Part shown: positions 9,289 through 18,759 of the stretch, piece after piece
Layout: each line of letters begins with the position of its first letter
Position numbering within the stretch: the first letter of the stretch is position 1
Assembly: GCA_903843965.1 (NCBI GenBank)
Contig: CAIMRY010000025.1
Coordinates: 68,622 to 132,621, forward strand
Reading direction: 5' to 3'
Length of the DNA stretch: 64,000 nucleotides
DNA from: an uncultured delta proteobacterium
GTDB lineage: Bacteria > Desulfobacterota > Desulfovibrionia > Desulfovibrionales > Desulfovibrionaceae
Notes under the pieces: generated by a model
What the model was told of the DNA's origin: nothing
Seen by the model: the letters and a program-made list of their open reading frames with translations, nothing else
The model's database searches: none
Position numbers and translations under genes: made by a program

Positions 9289-10014
9289 ATGAGCGTCGTT
9301 AGCAATTCCGGCATCCTTGGTCAGTACGAACTCGCGAAGACCACATCCACGGGCACCACGAGCAAGGCCAACATGGACCAGAATGATTTCCTGACGCTCC
9401 TGGTGGCCCAGTTGGAGCACCAGGACCCGCTGAGCCCCATGGACGACAAGGACATGACCGCCCAGCTGGCGCAGTTCTCCAGCCTGGAGCAGCTCACCAA
9501 CATCAATACCGGCATCAAGTCCCTGGTGGACTCCCAGAGCAGCAACAGCATGCTCAACGCCGTGGCCTTCATCGGCAAGGGCGTGAAGGCCGACGGCAAC
9601 AGCCTGAGCAAGTCCGGCGGCTCCTCCAGCACGGTCTACTACAGCCTGGGCGAAACCGTGGCCAACATGCAGGTGAACATCTACGCCGACGACGGCTCCC
9701 TGGTGCGCACCGACGTCATCGGCTCCAAGCAGGCGGGCGAGTACCAGTACAACTGGGACGGCAAGGACACCAGCGGCAAAACTCTGGCCGACGGCACCTA
9801 CGGCGTGGCCATCGTGGCCGAGGACGCCTCCGGGGCCCCGGTGCTCGTGCAGTCCAAGATCAGCGGCGAGGTCACCGGACTCGTCTCCTCCAACGGCACG
9901 ACCATGCTCCAGCTCAAGGACGGCCGCACCGTGAACATTTCGAGCGTCACCGAGCTGGTGGCGGCCACGTCGACCGCAGATTCAACAACGGACTCAAGCA
10001 CGACAACCCAATAA
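9289..10014 (+). CDS. flgD: Flagellar hook assembly scaffold FlgD
   Basis: 241 residues, 14 bp after fliK, with GGAGG before the ATG. FlgD caps the growing hook and is needed for FlgE polymerisation. The N-terminal signature is clear (DFLTLLVAQLEHQDP, then AQFSSLEQL). It is followed by the Ig-like/tudor region with YNWDGKDTSGKTLADG and a Ser/Thr-rich tail. The position between fliK and flgE is typical. Confidence 0.95.
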   Translation: MSVVSNSGILGQYELAKTTSTGTTSKANMDQNDFLTLLVAQLEHQDPLSPMDDKDMTAQLAQFSSLEQLTNINTGIKSLVDSQSSNSMLNAVAFIGKGVKADGNSLSKSGGSSSTVYYSLGETVANMQVNIYADDGSLVRTDVIGSKQAGEYQYNWDGKDTSGKTLADGTYGVAIVAEDASGAPVLVQSKISGEVTGLVSSNGTTMLQLKDGRTVNISSVTELVAATSTADSTTDSSTTTQ

Positions 10015-10075
10015 TTCGGTCTGGGGCGTCGTCACTCACGTCAGAAAAGCAGTCAGAAGGGATAGGAGGTCCAAC

Positions 10076-11743
10076 ATGTCGCTCTCTGCATCACTGTACC
10101 AAGGCATTTCCGGAATGCAGGCCCACAGTGAAATGATTTCCGTCATCGGCAACAACTTGGCCAATGTCAGCACCATCGGTTTCAAGGGCGCGAACATGCA
10201 GTTCGAAGACGTCATGAGCCAGGACGTCTTCACCTCGGCCGGCGTGGCCCAGGTTGGTCGCGGCGTGCGCGTGGCCTCCATCTACTCCGACTTCGCCCAG
10301 GGCTCCTTTGAGACCACCACGGAGTCCACGGACATGGCCATCGCCGGCAACGGCTTCTTCACCGTGAAGCCCAAGGGCACCGAGAACCAGTACTACACCC
10401 GCGCAGGCGACTTCCGCTTCGACAAGGACGGCTACCTGGTGGACCCGCACGGCTACGTGGTGCAGGGCTGGGCCATGCAGCGCGCCAGCACCTCCTCCTC
10501 CAGCAGCGCCTCCAGCACCGCCACCGCCGACACGTACTCCGTCGTCGGCAGCCCCACGGACATCAAGGTCAACAATTTCCAGTCCGCGCCAGAAGCCACC
10601 TCCCTCGTGAACATCATCACCAATCTGGACCCCAACACTGCGAGCAAGTCCAACTCTGCGAACAACCCGTATTTCGCCATGTTCGAGACCTGGAAGGGCA
10701 ACCAGACCACGCCGCTGGCCAGCACGGCCTACGGCTACAGCACCACCCTCAAGGTCTACGACCAGGTCGGCGCCGCCCACAACCTCAGCGTGTACTATGA
10801 CCAGGTGCCGATGAGCAACGCCGGCGGCAACACCGTGTGGGAATACATGGTCACCAGCAACCCGAGCGAGGACGGCCGCAGGCTCTCCGGCGCCAATGGC
10901 CAGCTCACCTCGGTCAACACCACCTCGGCCGCTGGCGTGCTCATGATCGGCACCATGACCTTCCGCTCCGGAGCGCTGGTGGGCGAAAGCGCCTACACGC
11001 TGAAGAGCAACGGCGGCGCGCTGGGCATGAAGAATCTGAATTCCTGGCAGTTGGCGGACTTCTCCACCGCCGGCTACCCCGAGGTCACCCCGAACTTCAT
11101 CCTGGCCTCCAACGCCTCCACCGCCGCAGCCACTGCCGCCTCGCCCATCGCTTTGAACTTCGGCATCCGCGCCACGGACCTTTCCAGCGCGGGCGGCGCG
11201 GGCATCCTCGGCTGGGCCCAGGCCAAGGGCGCCCTGGCCAACACCGCCGCAGCCGTGGGCAACAAGGTCAGCAACGTGGGCTGGCTGCCCAACATGCAGA
11301 CCCCCAGCATCGACGCCAGCTCCACCCAGTCGTACGACACCGGCGGCTCCAGCACCCTGCTCCAGAGCCAGAACGGCTACACCGCAGGCTATCTGCAAAG
11401 CATCTCCGTGTCCCGCGAGGGCATCCTCACAGGCACCTACTCCAACGGCCAGGTGCTGGACCTGTTCTCCCTGACCCTGACCAGCTTCACCAACCAGTGG
11501 GGCCTGCGGCGCGATGGCGGCAACCTCTTCAGCGAAACCCGCGACTCCGGCTCGGCCCTGACCGGCCAGGCCGGTACTGCGGGCAAGGGCACCATCGCCT
11601 CCAACTCGCTGGAACAGTCCAACGTGGACATGGGCACCGAGTTCGTGAAGCTGATCACCGCCCAGCGCGGCTTCGAGGCCAACACCAAAGTCATCACCAC
11701 GGCGGACAGCCTGCTTAGTGAAGTCATCGCACTGAAGCGCTAA
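10076..11743 (+). CDS. flgE: Flagellar hook protein FlgE
   Basis: 555 residues with AGGAGG before the ATG. The N-terminal rod motif (LYQGISGMQAHSEMISVIGN and NVSTIGFKG) and the C-terminal helix (FVKLITAQRGFEANTKVI) are the hook/rod family signatures that form the inner D0 domain. The long central insertion explains a size greater than enteric FlgE (about 400 residues) and agrees with large FlgE proteins of Desulfovibrio. It is the last gene of the fliK-flgD-flgE cluster and is followed by a terminator. Confidence 0.95.
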   Translation: MSLSASLYQGISGMQAHSEMISVIGNNLANVSTIGFKGANMQFEDVMSQDVFTSAGVAQVGRGVRVASIYSDFAQGSFETTTESTDMAIAGNGFFTVKPKGTENQYYTRAGDFRFDKDGYLVDPHGYVVQGWAMQRASTSSSSSASSTATADTYSVVGSPTDIKVNNFQSAPEATSLVNIITNLDPNTASKSNSANNPYFAMFETWKGNQTTPLASTAYGYSTTLKVYDQVGAAHNLSVYYDQVPMSNAGGNTVWEYMVTSNPSEDGRRLSGANGQLTSVNTTSAAGVLMIGTMTFRSGALVGESAYTLKSNGGALGMKNLNSWQLADFSTAGYPEVTPNFILASNASTAAATAASPIALNFGIRATDLSSAGGAGILGWAQAKGALANTAAAVGNKVSNVGWLPNMQTPSIDASSTQSYDTGGSSTLLQSQNGYTAGYLQSISVSREGILTGTYSNGQVLDLFSLTLTSFTNQWGLRRDGGNLFSETRDSGSALTGQAGTAGKGTIASNSLEQSNVDMGTEFVKLITAQRGFEANTKVITTADSLLSEVIALKR

Positions 11744-11771
11744 GCTCAAAGACAGCCTCCATCCCGAGGAT

Positions 11772-11814
11772 GACCTCGCCCGGCTTGACCGACCGGGCGG
11801 GGTCACCTGCTTTT
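11772..11814 (+). terminator. Rho-independent terminator after flgE
   Basis: A 12-bp GC-rich stem (GACCTCGCCCGG with CCGGGCGGGGTC, one G-U pair) has a 9-nt loop, with TTTT seven bases after the stem. It lies 28 bp after the flgE stop and ends the hook operon. The spacing to the T-run is slightly long. Confidence 0.65.
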
Positions 11815-12120
11815 GTCCGGCCCGAACCCTGGCGGGAGCTGGCCCGGCAGATTTTTCCGCCAGGCCGGGGCTGCCAGGCAGCGCGTTGGCGTTCATTCCG
11901 GGGGTGGCTTGCGCGCGGCGCGGCCCGAAGAGGCCCCCGGCCCCGCGCGCAGGGGCGCACGCGCCGAGCACCAAGGGCAAGGCTGAACGGTTCATCCTGA
12001 CGGCGCTTCAGAAGTGGGCCAACGCTGCGGCCTGCCCGCACACAAGCGCAAGAGCCGACGGGCTGCCCTGCCTGCTCCATGAATGCAGGGATTTAAGGGA
12101 TCACCCTGCGCTACGCCGGG

Positions 12121-12221
12121 AAACACCCTTGAGCCGGGGTGCAAAAGCAGTGGACATATGGATTTCGCCAATGCCGCAGACCTGGGCAAAAACACCCTTG
12201 AACCGGGCGGCAAAGGCAGGG
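12121..12221. repeat. Two direct copies of a ~32-bp element
   Basis: AACACCCTTGARCCGGG followed by a GCAAARGCAG block occurs at 12121-12152 and 12190-12221 (period 69 bp), with few mismatches. It sits in the 500-bp gap between flgE and the glycosyltransferase, downstream of the latter's stop. No gene is seen in the gap besides this repeat and the flgE terminator. Confidence 0.65.
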
Positions 12222-12245
12222 GGCAGCGCCTTGCGGCTGCACCGG

Positions 12246-13682
12246 CTAAAGCAGGCCAGCCAGAGCCTCCAGATGCTCCAGGCAGCGTCTGGTGGACTCC
12301 TCGGTGGCGTCCTCGTTCTCCAGGGCCGCCTCCAGATATCCGGCCAGGGGCCGCCAGAAGGGCGGCGTGGCCGCCAGCAGGCTGCGCGGCTGGCCAAGCC
12401 GGGCGGCCAGGCGGGCCGCGCGGCTGCCCAGGGCGGGCAGGGAGCGCCGCAGGCTCCCGGCCAGACGCGGCTGCGCGGCGGCCAGCGCTTCCCAGGCCGC
12501 GCGCACGGGCCCAGGCTCCGCCCCGGAAAGCCGCCAAAGGAAAAAAGCCCGCCAGAACACCCCGGCCAGCTCGTCCGCACCCGGCGCAACGGACACTCCC
12601 CTGCCCTCGGGCAGGCCCAGGCGGCGCAGGCCGAACAGCCCCTCGGGCGTGCGCTGCGTGCCGTACAGGGTCAGCCCCGGCATCTGCAAGCGCTCCAGGC
12701 GCTCGGCCGGGCCGCGCAGGATGGTCGCGGCCAGGGCGGCCACGCGGCGCGGGGTCAGCCCCTGGCGGCACTGGACGCCGGAGCGGGAGCAGGCCCAGCA
12801 GCCCTGGGCGCAGGAGGCGTTTGCGCGCAGCACCAGGTGCCCCGGCTGATACGGGCCGGTGTCCCAGGGGTTCACGTTGCCCACGGAAAGGTTCAGGGTC
12901 TTGAGCCCGGTCCAGGCGGCCACGTGCATGGGCCCGGTGTCCGGCGTTATGAAGAGCCCCAGGGTGCTGCCAGCGGACACCAGCTCGGCCAGGCTGAGCC
13001 TGCCCACCAGGTCCAGGGCCGGGTGGTCGAACAGGGCGCGGATGGCCTGGGCCACGGGGATGTCGTCCGGGCCGCCCAGCAGCACGGGCAAAAGCCCCCG
13101 GTCCAGCAGCTCGCGCAGCAGCCCGGCGTAGAAGGCCGCGTCCGGACGCTTGCCCGGCTCGCTGGCGCCCACGAACACCCCGACGCTCCTGGCCTCCTGG
13201 CCCTTGGGCTCGCGCGGGGGGGCGAAGTGGGTGTTCTGCGTGGCCGAAAAGGGCACGATGTCCAGGGCGTTCAGGTCGGCCCAGTGGAAGCGGTTGTGCC
13301 GGTTGTTGCGCACCAGGCTGGCGCGGTAGAGCTGCCAGGCCCCGCGCACCCGCAGCGCGCCGTCCGGCCCGCGCACCGGGCCGACCTTGATGTCCGCAGT
13401 GAGCTGCCCGGCCAACCGGGCCGCGTCCTCGCGGATGCTTAAATTTACCACCAGGCGGTAGTCCTGGCCGTGGAGCGCGCCGCTGGCCGCCTCGGCCCAG
13501 GAGATGTACGCCGCAGGGGGGCTCACGGGCAAGAGTGGGGTGAAGAAGCCTTCCTCGGCCACCACGTGCAGTTGGCGGCCGGGGTAGCAGCGCCCCAGCC
13601 ACAAGAGCAGCGGAAAGGAGAGCACCAGGTCGCCCATGCGCTGCATCTGCAGCACCAGCACCGGCCCGCTGGACACGCCCAT
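12246..13682 (-). CDS. Glycosyltransferase family 9 (heptosyltransferase-like)
   Basis: 478 residues. The ATG overlaps the upstream stop (TGATG), so it is translationally coupled. The N-terminus (VLQMQRMGDLVLSFPLLLWL) and the central TPDTGPMHVAAW motif are hallmarks of GT9 enzymes of the GT-B fold, which transfer heptose or related sugars from nucleotide donors. The region after the GT-B core has a Cys cluster (CAQGCWAC, then VQC) and a helical C-terminal extension of about 130 residues. It is paired with a second glycosyltransferase and lies next to flagellar genes, so a role in LPS or flagellin glycan assembly is plausible but unproven. Confidence 0.8.
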   Translation of the reverse strand: MGVSSGPVLVLQMQRMGDLVLSFPLLLWLGRCYPGRQLHVVAEEGFFTPLLPVSPPAAYISWAEAASGALHGQDYRLVVNLSIREDAARLAGQLTADIKVGPVRGPDGALRVRGAWQLYRASLVRNNRHNRFHWADLNALDIVPFSATQNTHFAPPREPKGQEARSVGVFVGASEPGKRPDAAFYAGLLRELLDRGLLPVLLGGPDDIPVAQAIRALFDHPALDLVGRLSLAELVSAGSTLGLFITPDTGPMHVAAWTGLKTLNLSVGNVNPWDTGPYQPGHLVLRANASCAQGCWACSRSGVQCRQGLTPRRVAALAATILRGPAERLERLQMPGLTLYGTQRTPEGLFGLRRLGLPEGRGVSVAPGADELAGVFWRAFFLWRLSGAEPGPVRAAWEALAAAQPRLAGSLRRSLPALGSRAARLAARLGQPRSLLAATPPFWRPLAGYLEAALENEDATEESTRRCLEHLEALAGLL

Positions 13683-14899
13683 CAGCGCGCCCGGCCCGGA
13701 AAGCACTGCTGGATGGCCGCCATGAGCGCGCTCAGGCGGTGCTCGTAGGTGTGCTCGGCCAGCACCCGCGCCCGCCCGGCCCGGACCACGCGCTCCCGGC
13801 CCAAAGGATCGGCCAGGAAGCGCTCCACCAGGGCCGGAATCTCCTCCGGGTCGCGGTACAACGCTATCTCCACATCCGGCTCGAACAACCGCTCGATCTG
13901 CCTGCGGTGGTCGGTGAGCAGAAAGGCCCCGGCAGCGGGCACGTCGAACACGCGCTGGTTCACCGCGCCCTTCATCTGCAGGCTGGTGCAGTTGAAGTTG
14001 ACCTCGCTGGCCGCGTAAAAGCCGGGCAGGTCGTCGTAATAGTTCAGCTCCTTGTGCAGCCTGTGGCCCGTCACCCCGGCCAGGAGCTGGCCCCAGCCAG
14101 GGTCCCCGGCGATGAGCGGGCCAAAGGGCAGGGTCTGGGCCACGCAGGAAAGGCGGTACTCCAGAGTGGAGTGCCAGACCAGGGCCGTGGCGAAGGCGAT
14201 GCGCCTGAGCAGGGGCAACGCGGCGAGCTCCGGTGCGAGGTCCGGTCTCTGCGCCGCAACAAAGGCCAGGGCCGAGCGCTCGCCCGACTGGCCAAAGGCC
14301 CGGGCCAGGTCCACAAAGGCCGCCAGCAGTCCCGGTCCGGGCGCAGCCACCTTGAGCCTGCTGGCGGTCTTGCCGACCATGGAGTTGCCCACAAAGGACA
14401 CGCGGGAGCGCCACTCGGGCCGCCCCTCCCGTCCGGGGCGAAAGCGCTGCGGGTCCGCGCCCAGCGGCAGCCAGAAGACATTGGTGAAGCCGTAGCCGCG
14501 CACGGCCTCCAGGCTGTCCGCGTCCCAGGTCAGGATAAGCGTGTTCTGCGGGTCGGGCTTGGGGTACAGCGGCAGGATGAACTCCGGGTTGTCCACAAAC
14601 CAGGACACCAGCGGCAAGCGTAGCTCCCCGGCCAGGGCGTAGAGCACGCCCTCGTGGTCCACGCCCAGGTGGTTCACGGTGACGATGGCGTCGGGTTTGA
14701 AGTCGTCCACGGTCTGGCGGATGGTGCTGATGAACAGCTCGCGGTCCACGCTGCGCGCGGCGAAGTCGAGCAGCAGGTGCGGCACGTCCAGGCGCTGGCA
14801 GGCGGCCTTGAGCTCGCCCAACAGGAAATAGGCGCTGGTCAAGAGGAGCAGGCGCGGGGCGCGGCCCCGATGGCGCAGTGGAAGGGCGTCGTCCATCAT
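13682..14899 (-). CDS. CgeB-like glycosyltransferase
   Basis: About 405 residues if started at the MMDD codons; the frame stays open further upstream without a better start, and no strong ribosome site is visible. The protein resembles the CgeB/DUF3880 group of GT-B glycosyltransferases. The N-terminal half carries VSWFVDNPEF and LTWD; the C-terminal half has YYDDLPGFYAASEVNFNCTS, NQRVFDVPAAGAFLLTDHR and an ALYRDPEE-type ending. In Desulfovibrio-type bacteria such genes often lie beside flagellar or polysaccharide loci. It overlaps the GT9 gene by four bases, so the two probably act on the same glycan. The acceptor is unknown. Confidence 0.7.
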   Translation of the reverse strand: MMDDALPLRHRGRAPRLLLLTSAYFLLGELKAACQRLDVPHLLLDFAARSVDRELFISTIRQTVDDFKPDAIVTVNHLGVDHEGVLYALAGELRLPLVSWFVDNPEFILPLYPKPDPQNTLILTWDADSLEAVRGYGFTNVFWLPLGADPQRFRPGREGRPEWRSRVSFVGNSMVGKTASRLKVAAPGPGLLAAFVDLARAFGQSGERSALAFVAAQRPDLAPELAALPLLRRIAFATALVWHSTLEYRLSCVAQTLPFGPLIAGDPGWGQLLAGVTGHRLHKELNYYDDLPGFYAASEVNFNCTSLQMKGAVNQRVFDVPAAGAFLLTDHRRQIERLFEPDVEIALYRDPEEIPALVERFLADPLGRERVVRAGRARVLAEHTYEHRLSALMAAIQQCFPGRAR

Positions 14900-15085
14900 G
14901 GGGCAGAACTCTAGCCCGGTCCGCCGAGACTGTAAAGCCGGGCTCCGCATCGGCGCGGGCGCCGCAAAAATAAGTATACGTAACTTGCGGACGGAAACGG
15001 ACGCGATTGCAATTTTCGCATAGGCATTGGCGCTGGAACTGGCTGCCATGCATAGTAATTTCAAATACTGCCTCGAGGGACGCCA

Positions 15086-16774
15086 ATGCCCCCATTCTAT
15101 GAACTCATCGCCGAAACCTCCCACCATTGGGAACTTCTAGAGGATCTGTCCGGACGGACGGAGTATTGCTCGCCGTCCTGCCTAGCGCTGACGGGCTTTG
15201 GCCCGGACCATTTCCTCGGCCAGACCGATGTCCTGCCGCGCTTGGCGCACGCCACCAGCAGGCACGAAATGGAGGCCTTCCTCGCCGGGCTGCGCAACGG
15301 ACCGCTGAACGAGCACAGGTGTCTGGAACTGCGCATCGTCGTCGAGGACGGCCTGAGCCGCTGGGTGGTCTGCCACGCCCGGCGAGTGGCCTCGGCCGAA
15401 GGCCCGTCGTTCCTGCGCGCCACCCTGCGCGACATCAGCCGTCGCAAGGCCCTGGACCTGGAACTCAGCTCCTCGCGCCTCAAGGACCCCATCACCGGGC
15501 TCTACAACCGCGCCTGGTGCATGGAGCACCTGGAGCGCCAGCTGGAACGCAAGCACAACGGCGGCCACTTCACCGTGGCCGTGGTGGACATCGACAGGCT
15601 GAAGAAGGTCAACGACACCCTGGGCCCGGCCTATGGCGACGACATCATCCGCATGGCCGCCGAGCGCATCGCCTCCACCATCGTCCAGCCCGACTCTGCC
15701 GCCCGCATCTCCGGGGACGGCTTCGCCCTCATCTTCCAGAACAAGTCCCCGCGCGAGGTCATCAAGCACATCAAGCACATCCAGACCATCATGTCCGCCC
15801 CCTTCGCCTTGCGCGGCCACGAGGTCACGATCACGGCCAGCGCGGGCATCGTGACCAGCCACATGCCTGGCGAAAAGCCCGAGGAGCTCCTGCGCAACGC
15901 CAACATCGCGCTTCGGCGCGCCAAGGCCAACCACCACCACCGCTACAAGGTCTTCCACACCCGCATGTTCGAGGAGAGCTCCCGGCTCATGGAGATCGAG
16001 ATCGACCTCACATCGGGCCTGAGACACGGTGAGTTCTTCCTGGTCTATCAGCCCATCGTCTGCCTGGAGACGAAACGGCTCACCAGTCTGGAGGCACTGC
16101 TGCGCTGGAAGCATCCGCGGCACGGTCTCATGCAGCCCGACGAGTTCCTGCCCGTGGCCGAGGCTACGGACTTCATCGTGCCCCTGGGCGAGTGGGTGCT
16201 ACGCCAGGCCTGCACGGACATGGTGGCCCTCCTGGCCGAGCACCCGGAGCTGGACAAGCTGTCCATGAGCGTGAACATCTCCGCCCGGCAGCTGGCCCAG
16301 CACGACATTTCTGAAACCGTGGCCGTGGTGCTGCGCGAGACGGGCATGGACGCCACGCGGCTCAAGCTGGAGATCACCGAGACCGTGGCCATGGAGGACC
16401 CGGCGCTCACGGCCCAGCGCCTGCACATCATCCGCGCCCTGGGTGTCCGGATCAGCATCGACGACTTCGGCACGGGCTACTCGTCCCTGTCCTCACTGCA
16501 AAACTTCCCCATCGACACCATCAAGGTCGACAAGAGCTTCGTGGGCCGCATGGACTCAAGCGCGGGACAACGCAAGATCGTGCGCTCGGTCATCTCCCTG
16601 GCCCACAGCCTGAACCTGGACGTGGTGGCCGAGGGCATCGAGCTGCGCGAGCAGTGGGCCATGCTCAAGGTGCTGGATTGCCAAAACGGGCAGGGGTTTC
16701 TGTTCTCGCACCCCGTGGAGGTGGACGTGCTGCGCGCCTTCATCGACAAACAGAAGCCGCCGGTCAGACCGTAG
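15086..16774 (+). CDS. PAS-GGDEF-EAL protein, probable cyclic-di-GMP phosphodiesterase
   Basis: 562 residues with GAGGGA before the ATG and no membrane segment. An N-terminal PAS domain (about 5-125) is followed by a GGDEF domain (about 135-300) whose signature is degenerate (SGDGF), so it is probably not a cyclase and may bind GTP. The EAL domain (about 315-555) looks complete: EALLRWKHP, KLEITETVAM, DDFGTGYSSL and IKVDKSF. The likely activity is therefore hydrolysis of cyclic-di-GMP. The gene is convergent with an intact diguanylate cyclase and their 3' ends overlap by 11 bp. Confidence 0.9.
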   Translation: MPPFYELIAETSHHWELLEDLSGRTEYCSPSCLALTGFGPDHFLGQTDVLPRLAHATSRHEMEAFLAGLRNGPLNEHRCLELRIVVEDGLSRWVVCHARRVASAEGPSFLRATLRDISRRKALDLELSSSRLKDPITGLYNRAWCMEHLERQLERKHNGGHFTVAVVDIDRLKKVNDTLGPAYGDDIIRMAAERIASTIVQPDSAARISGDGFALIFQNKSPREVIKHIKHIQTIMSAPFALRGHEVTITASAGIVTSHMPGEKPEELLRNANIALRRAKANHHHRYKVFHTRMFEESSRLMEIEIDLTSGLRHGEFFLVYQPIVCLETKRLTSLEALLRWKHPRHGLMQPDEFLPVAEATDFIVPLGEWVLRQACTDMVALLAEHPELDKLSMSVNISARQLAQHDISETVAVVLRETGMDATRLKLEITETVAMEDPALTAQRLHIIRALGVRISIDDFGTGYSSLSSLQNFPIDTIKVDKSFVGRMDSSAGQRKIVRSVISLAHSLNLDVVAEGIELREQWAMLKVLDCQNGQGFLFSHPVEVDVLRAFIDKQKPPVRP

Positions 16775-18740
16775 GGAGTGTTCCGGCCACGCGCAGGGCG
16801 TTGCCCCCGGCGCGCTTGGCCGAGTACATGGCCGCGTCGGCCCGGGCCAGCAGGCTGTCCTGGTCGTCGCCGTGCTCCGGGTAGCAGGCCAGCCCCACCG
16901 AGGCGCCCAGGAACATCCGCCCCTCCGCCACCTCCGGATCAAACAGCGCCTCCAGCACCTTCTCGCCCACGGCCTGGGCGTCCTTGGACCCGGCCAGGTC
17001 CGGCAGGACGATGACGAACTCGTCGCCGCCCAGGCGGACCACGGTGTCGGACTCGCGCACGCAGGCCTTGAGCCGGAGCGCCGTCTCCACCAGCACGCGG
17101 TCGCCGTGGGCGTGGCCAAAGGTGTCGTTCAGCGCCTTGAAGCGGTCCAGGTCCACGTACAACAGGCCCACGCCGGCGTTGTTGCGCCGGGCGCGGCGCA
17201 GGGCCTGCTCCAGCCTGTCGGAAAAGAGCTGGCGGTTGGGCAGGCCGGTCAGCGCGTCGTGCAGGGCCATGTGCCGCACGCGCTCCTCGCTGGCCTTGAG
17301 CGCGCTGACATCCTGGGCGTTGATCACCACGTTGCCGCCGGGCATGCGCGAGACCCGCATGCGGCACCAGCACTGCCCGCCGTCGCGGTGCTGGAATGGG
17401 AACACGCGCTCGGGCGGGTTCTCCTGCAACATGTCGCTCATGAGGTTGACCACAAAGCTCTGGCGGTCCTCCGGGGAGGCGAAGATGCGGTCGGCCAGGG
17501 CCGCCAGGGAGGGCACCTCGCGCACGGAGTAGCCGAACAGGCGCTGCATGCCGGGATTGTCGTAGATCAGGGTGCCGTTTTTGTCCGCCAGGGCGATGCC
17601 GTCAAAGGAGCTTTGCAGGATGGCCCCGCGCTCGCGGCCCTCCATCTCCAGGCGCGAGTACAGGCCGGAGAGGTCGGAGGTCATGGCGTTGAAGGCCTTG
17701 GCCAGGTTGCCCAGCTCGTCCTTGGTCATGACCTCGGCGCGCACGGACAGGTCGCCCCCGGCCACGGCCATGGCCGCCCTGGTCACGGCCAGGATGGGCC
17801 GGGCCACGCGCCGGGACAGCACAAACACGCCCAGGCCCAGCAGAGCGGCCATGGCCAACCCCACCAGCACGCTGACCAGGGCCAGCTGCCCGGCCGAGGC
17901 AAAGGCCTCGGCCTGGGACATCTCGGCCAAAAGAGCCATCTGGTATGAGCCCAGCCAGCGAAACACGCCCACCACCGGCGCCCCGGCGTCGTTCAGGTAC
18001 AGGCCCTGGCCGCTGCCTCCGGCCAGGGCGCGCTGGATGCCCTCGGTGAAGGCCTGGCGGCCCATGACCGCAAAGCCCTTGCGGCCGGAGGCCACCAGGA
18101 TGTTCGAGGAGTCCACCAGAAAGGTCTCCCCGGTTTCGCCCAGGCCCGCGCGGGAGCGGATGATCTGGTCGATGCGCTCCAGCCCCAGATGCACGGCCAG
18201 CACGCCCAGAAGCTTGCCCGAGGCGTCCTTCACGGGCATGCTCACGGTCAGGATGGGCCGCAGGGATTCCGGCGAGAGGTACACGCTCTGCACCGTGGGG
18301 CCCTGGCGGCCCTGGGTGTAGAAATTGTAGCTGGCCCGGTAGCCGCCCACGTGGGAGTGGTCTGTGGAGAGCAGCACGCGTCCGCCCGTGGGCGCCAGCA
18401 GGAGCACCTCGCGCACGTCCGGCTGGGCGTCGATGTATTCGCGCAGGGGGTTGAGCAGCCGCTCCGGGTCGCGCTCCACCAGACTGGGGTTCTCCGAGAG
18501 CTCGCGGGCCGACATGGCGGCCACGAACTTCAGGTCGCGCAGGCGCTCCTCCACCCACAGGCCCAGGTCGGTCTCCTTCTGGCGGCTGGCCGACTCCAGG
18601 CGGTCCACCGCCGCCTGGCGCAGAAAAGCCCGGCCGACCAGGTAGCTGGCCGCGCCCATGCCCGCCACGCCAAGCAGCGAGAACACCAGAGAGGTGCTCA
18701 CCAGCCGGGCCACGAGGCTTTTCTGGATGAAACGGTTCAT
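16764..18740 (-). CDS. Cache-HAMP-PAS diguanylate cyclase
   Basis: 658 residues from the ATG preceded by CAGGAG; a GTG 18 bases upstream is an alternative. TM1 lies near residues 15-35, followed by a periplasmic Cache-type sensor of about 240 residues, TM2, HAMP, a PAS domain and a GGDEF domain. The GGDEF domain has an intact RLGGDEFVIVL and an inhibitory RxxD site (RESD) just before it. It should make cyclic-di-GMP in response to a periplasmic cue. The gene starts about 20 bp after a periplasmic binding-protein gene in the same operon, which suggests the binding protein presents the ligand. Its 3' end overlaps that of the convergent EAL gene. Confidence 0.9.
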   Translation of the reverse strand: MNRFIQKSLVARLVSTSLVFSLLGVAGMGAASYLVGRAFLRQAAVDRLESASRQKETDLGLWVEERLRDLKFVAAMSARELSENPSLVERDPERLLNPLREYIDAQPDVREVLLLAPTGGRVLLSTDHSHVGGYRASYNFYTQGRQGPTVQSVYLSPESLRPILTVSMPVKDASGKLLGVLAVHLGLERIDQIIRSRAGLGETGETFLVDSSNILVASGRKGFAVMGRQAFTEGIQRALAGGSGQGLYLNDAGAPVVGVFRWLGSYQMALLAEMSQAEAFASAGQLALVSVLVGLAMAALLGLGVFVLSRRVARPILAVTRAAMAVAGGDLSVRAEVMTKDELGNLAKAFNAMTSDLSGLYSRLEMEGRERGAILQSSFDGIALADKNGTLIYDNPGMQRLFGYSVREVPSLAALADRIFASPEDRQSFVVNLMSDMLQENPPERVFPFQHRDGGQCWCRMRVSRMPGGNVVINAQDVSALKASEERVRHMALHDALTGLPNRQLFSDRLEQALRRARRNNAGVGLLYVDLDRFKALNDTFGHAHGDRVLVETALRLKACVRESDTVVRLGGDEFVIVLPDLAGSKDAQAVGEKVLEALFDPEVAEGRMFLGASVGLACYPEHGDDQDSLLARADAAMYSAKRAGGNALRVAGTLPTV

Positions 18741-18759
18741 GCGCACTTGCTCCTGCACA

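Noticed and set aside
12246-15095. A 949-residue leftward frame joining both glycosyltransferases
   Set aside because: The upstream half is a wrong-frame reading of the CgeB-like gene; the GT9 gene starts at the TGATG overlap at 13682.
16654-17119. Small frames at the overlap of the two cyclic-di-GMP genes
   Set aside because: They are wrong-frame readings of the EAL and GGDEF domains.
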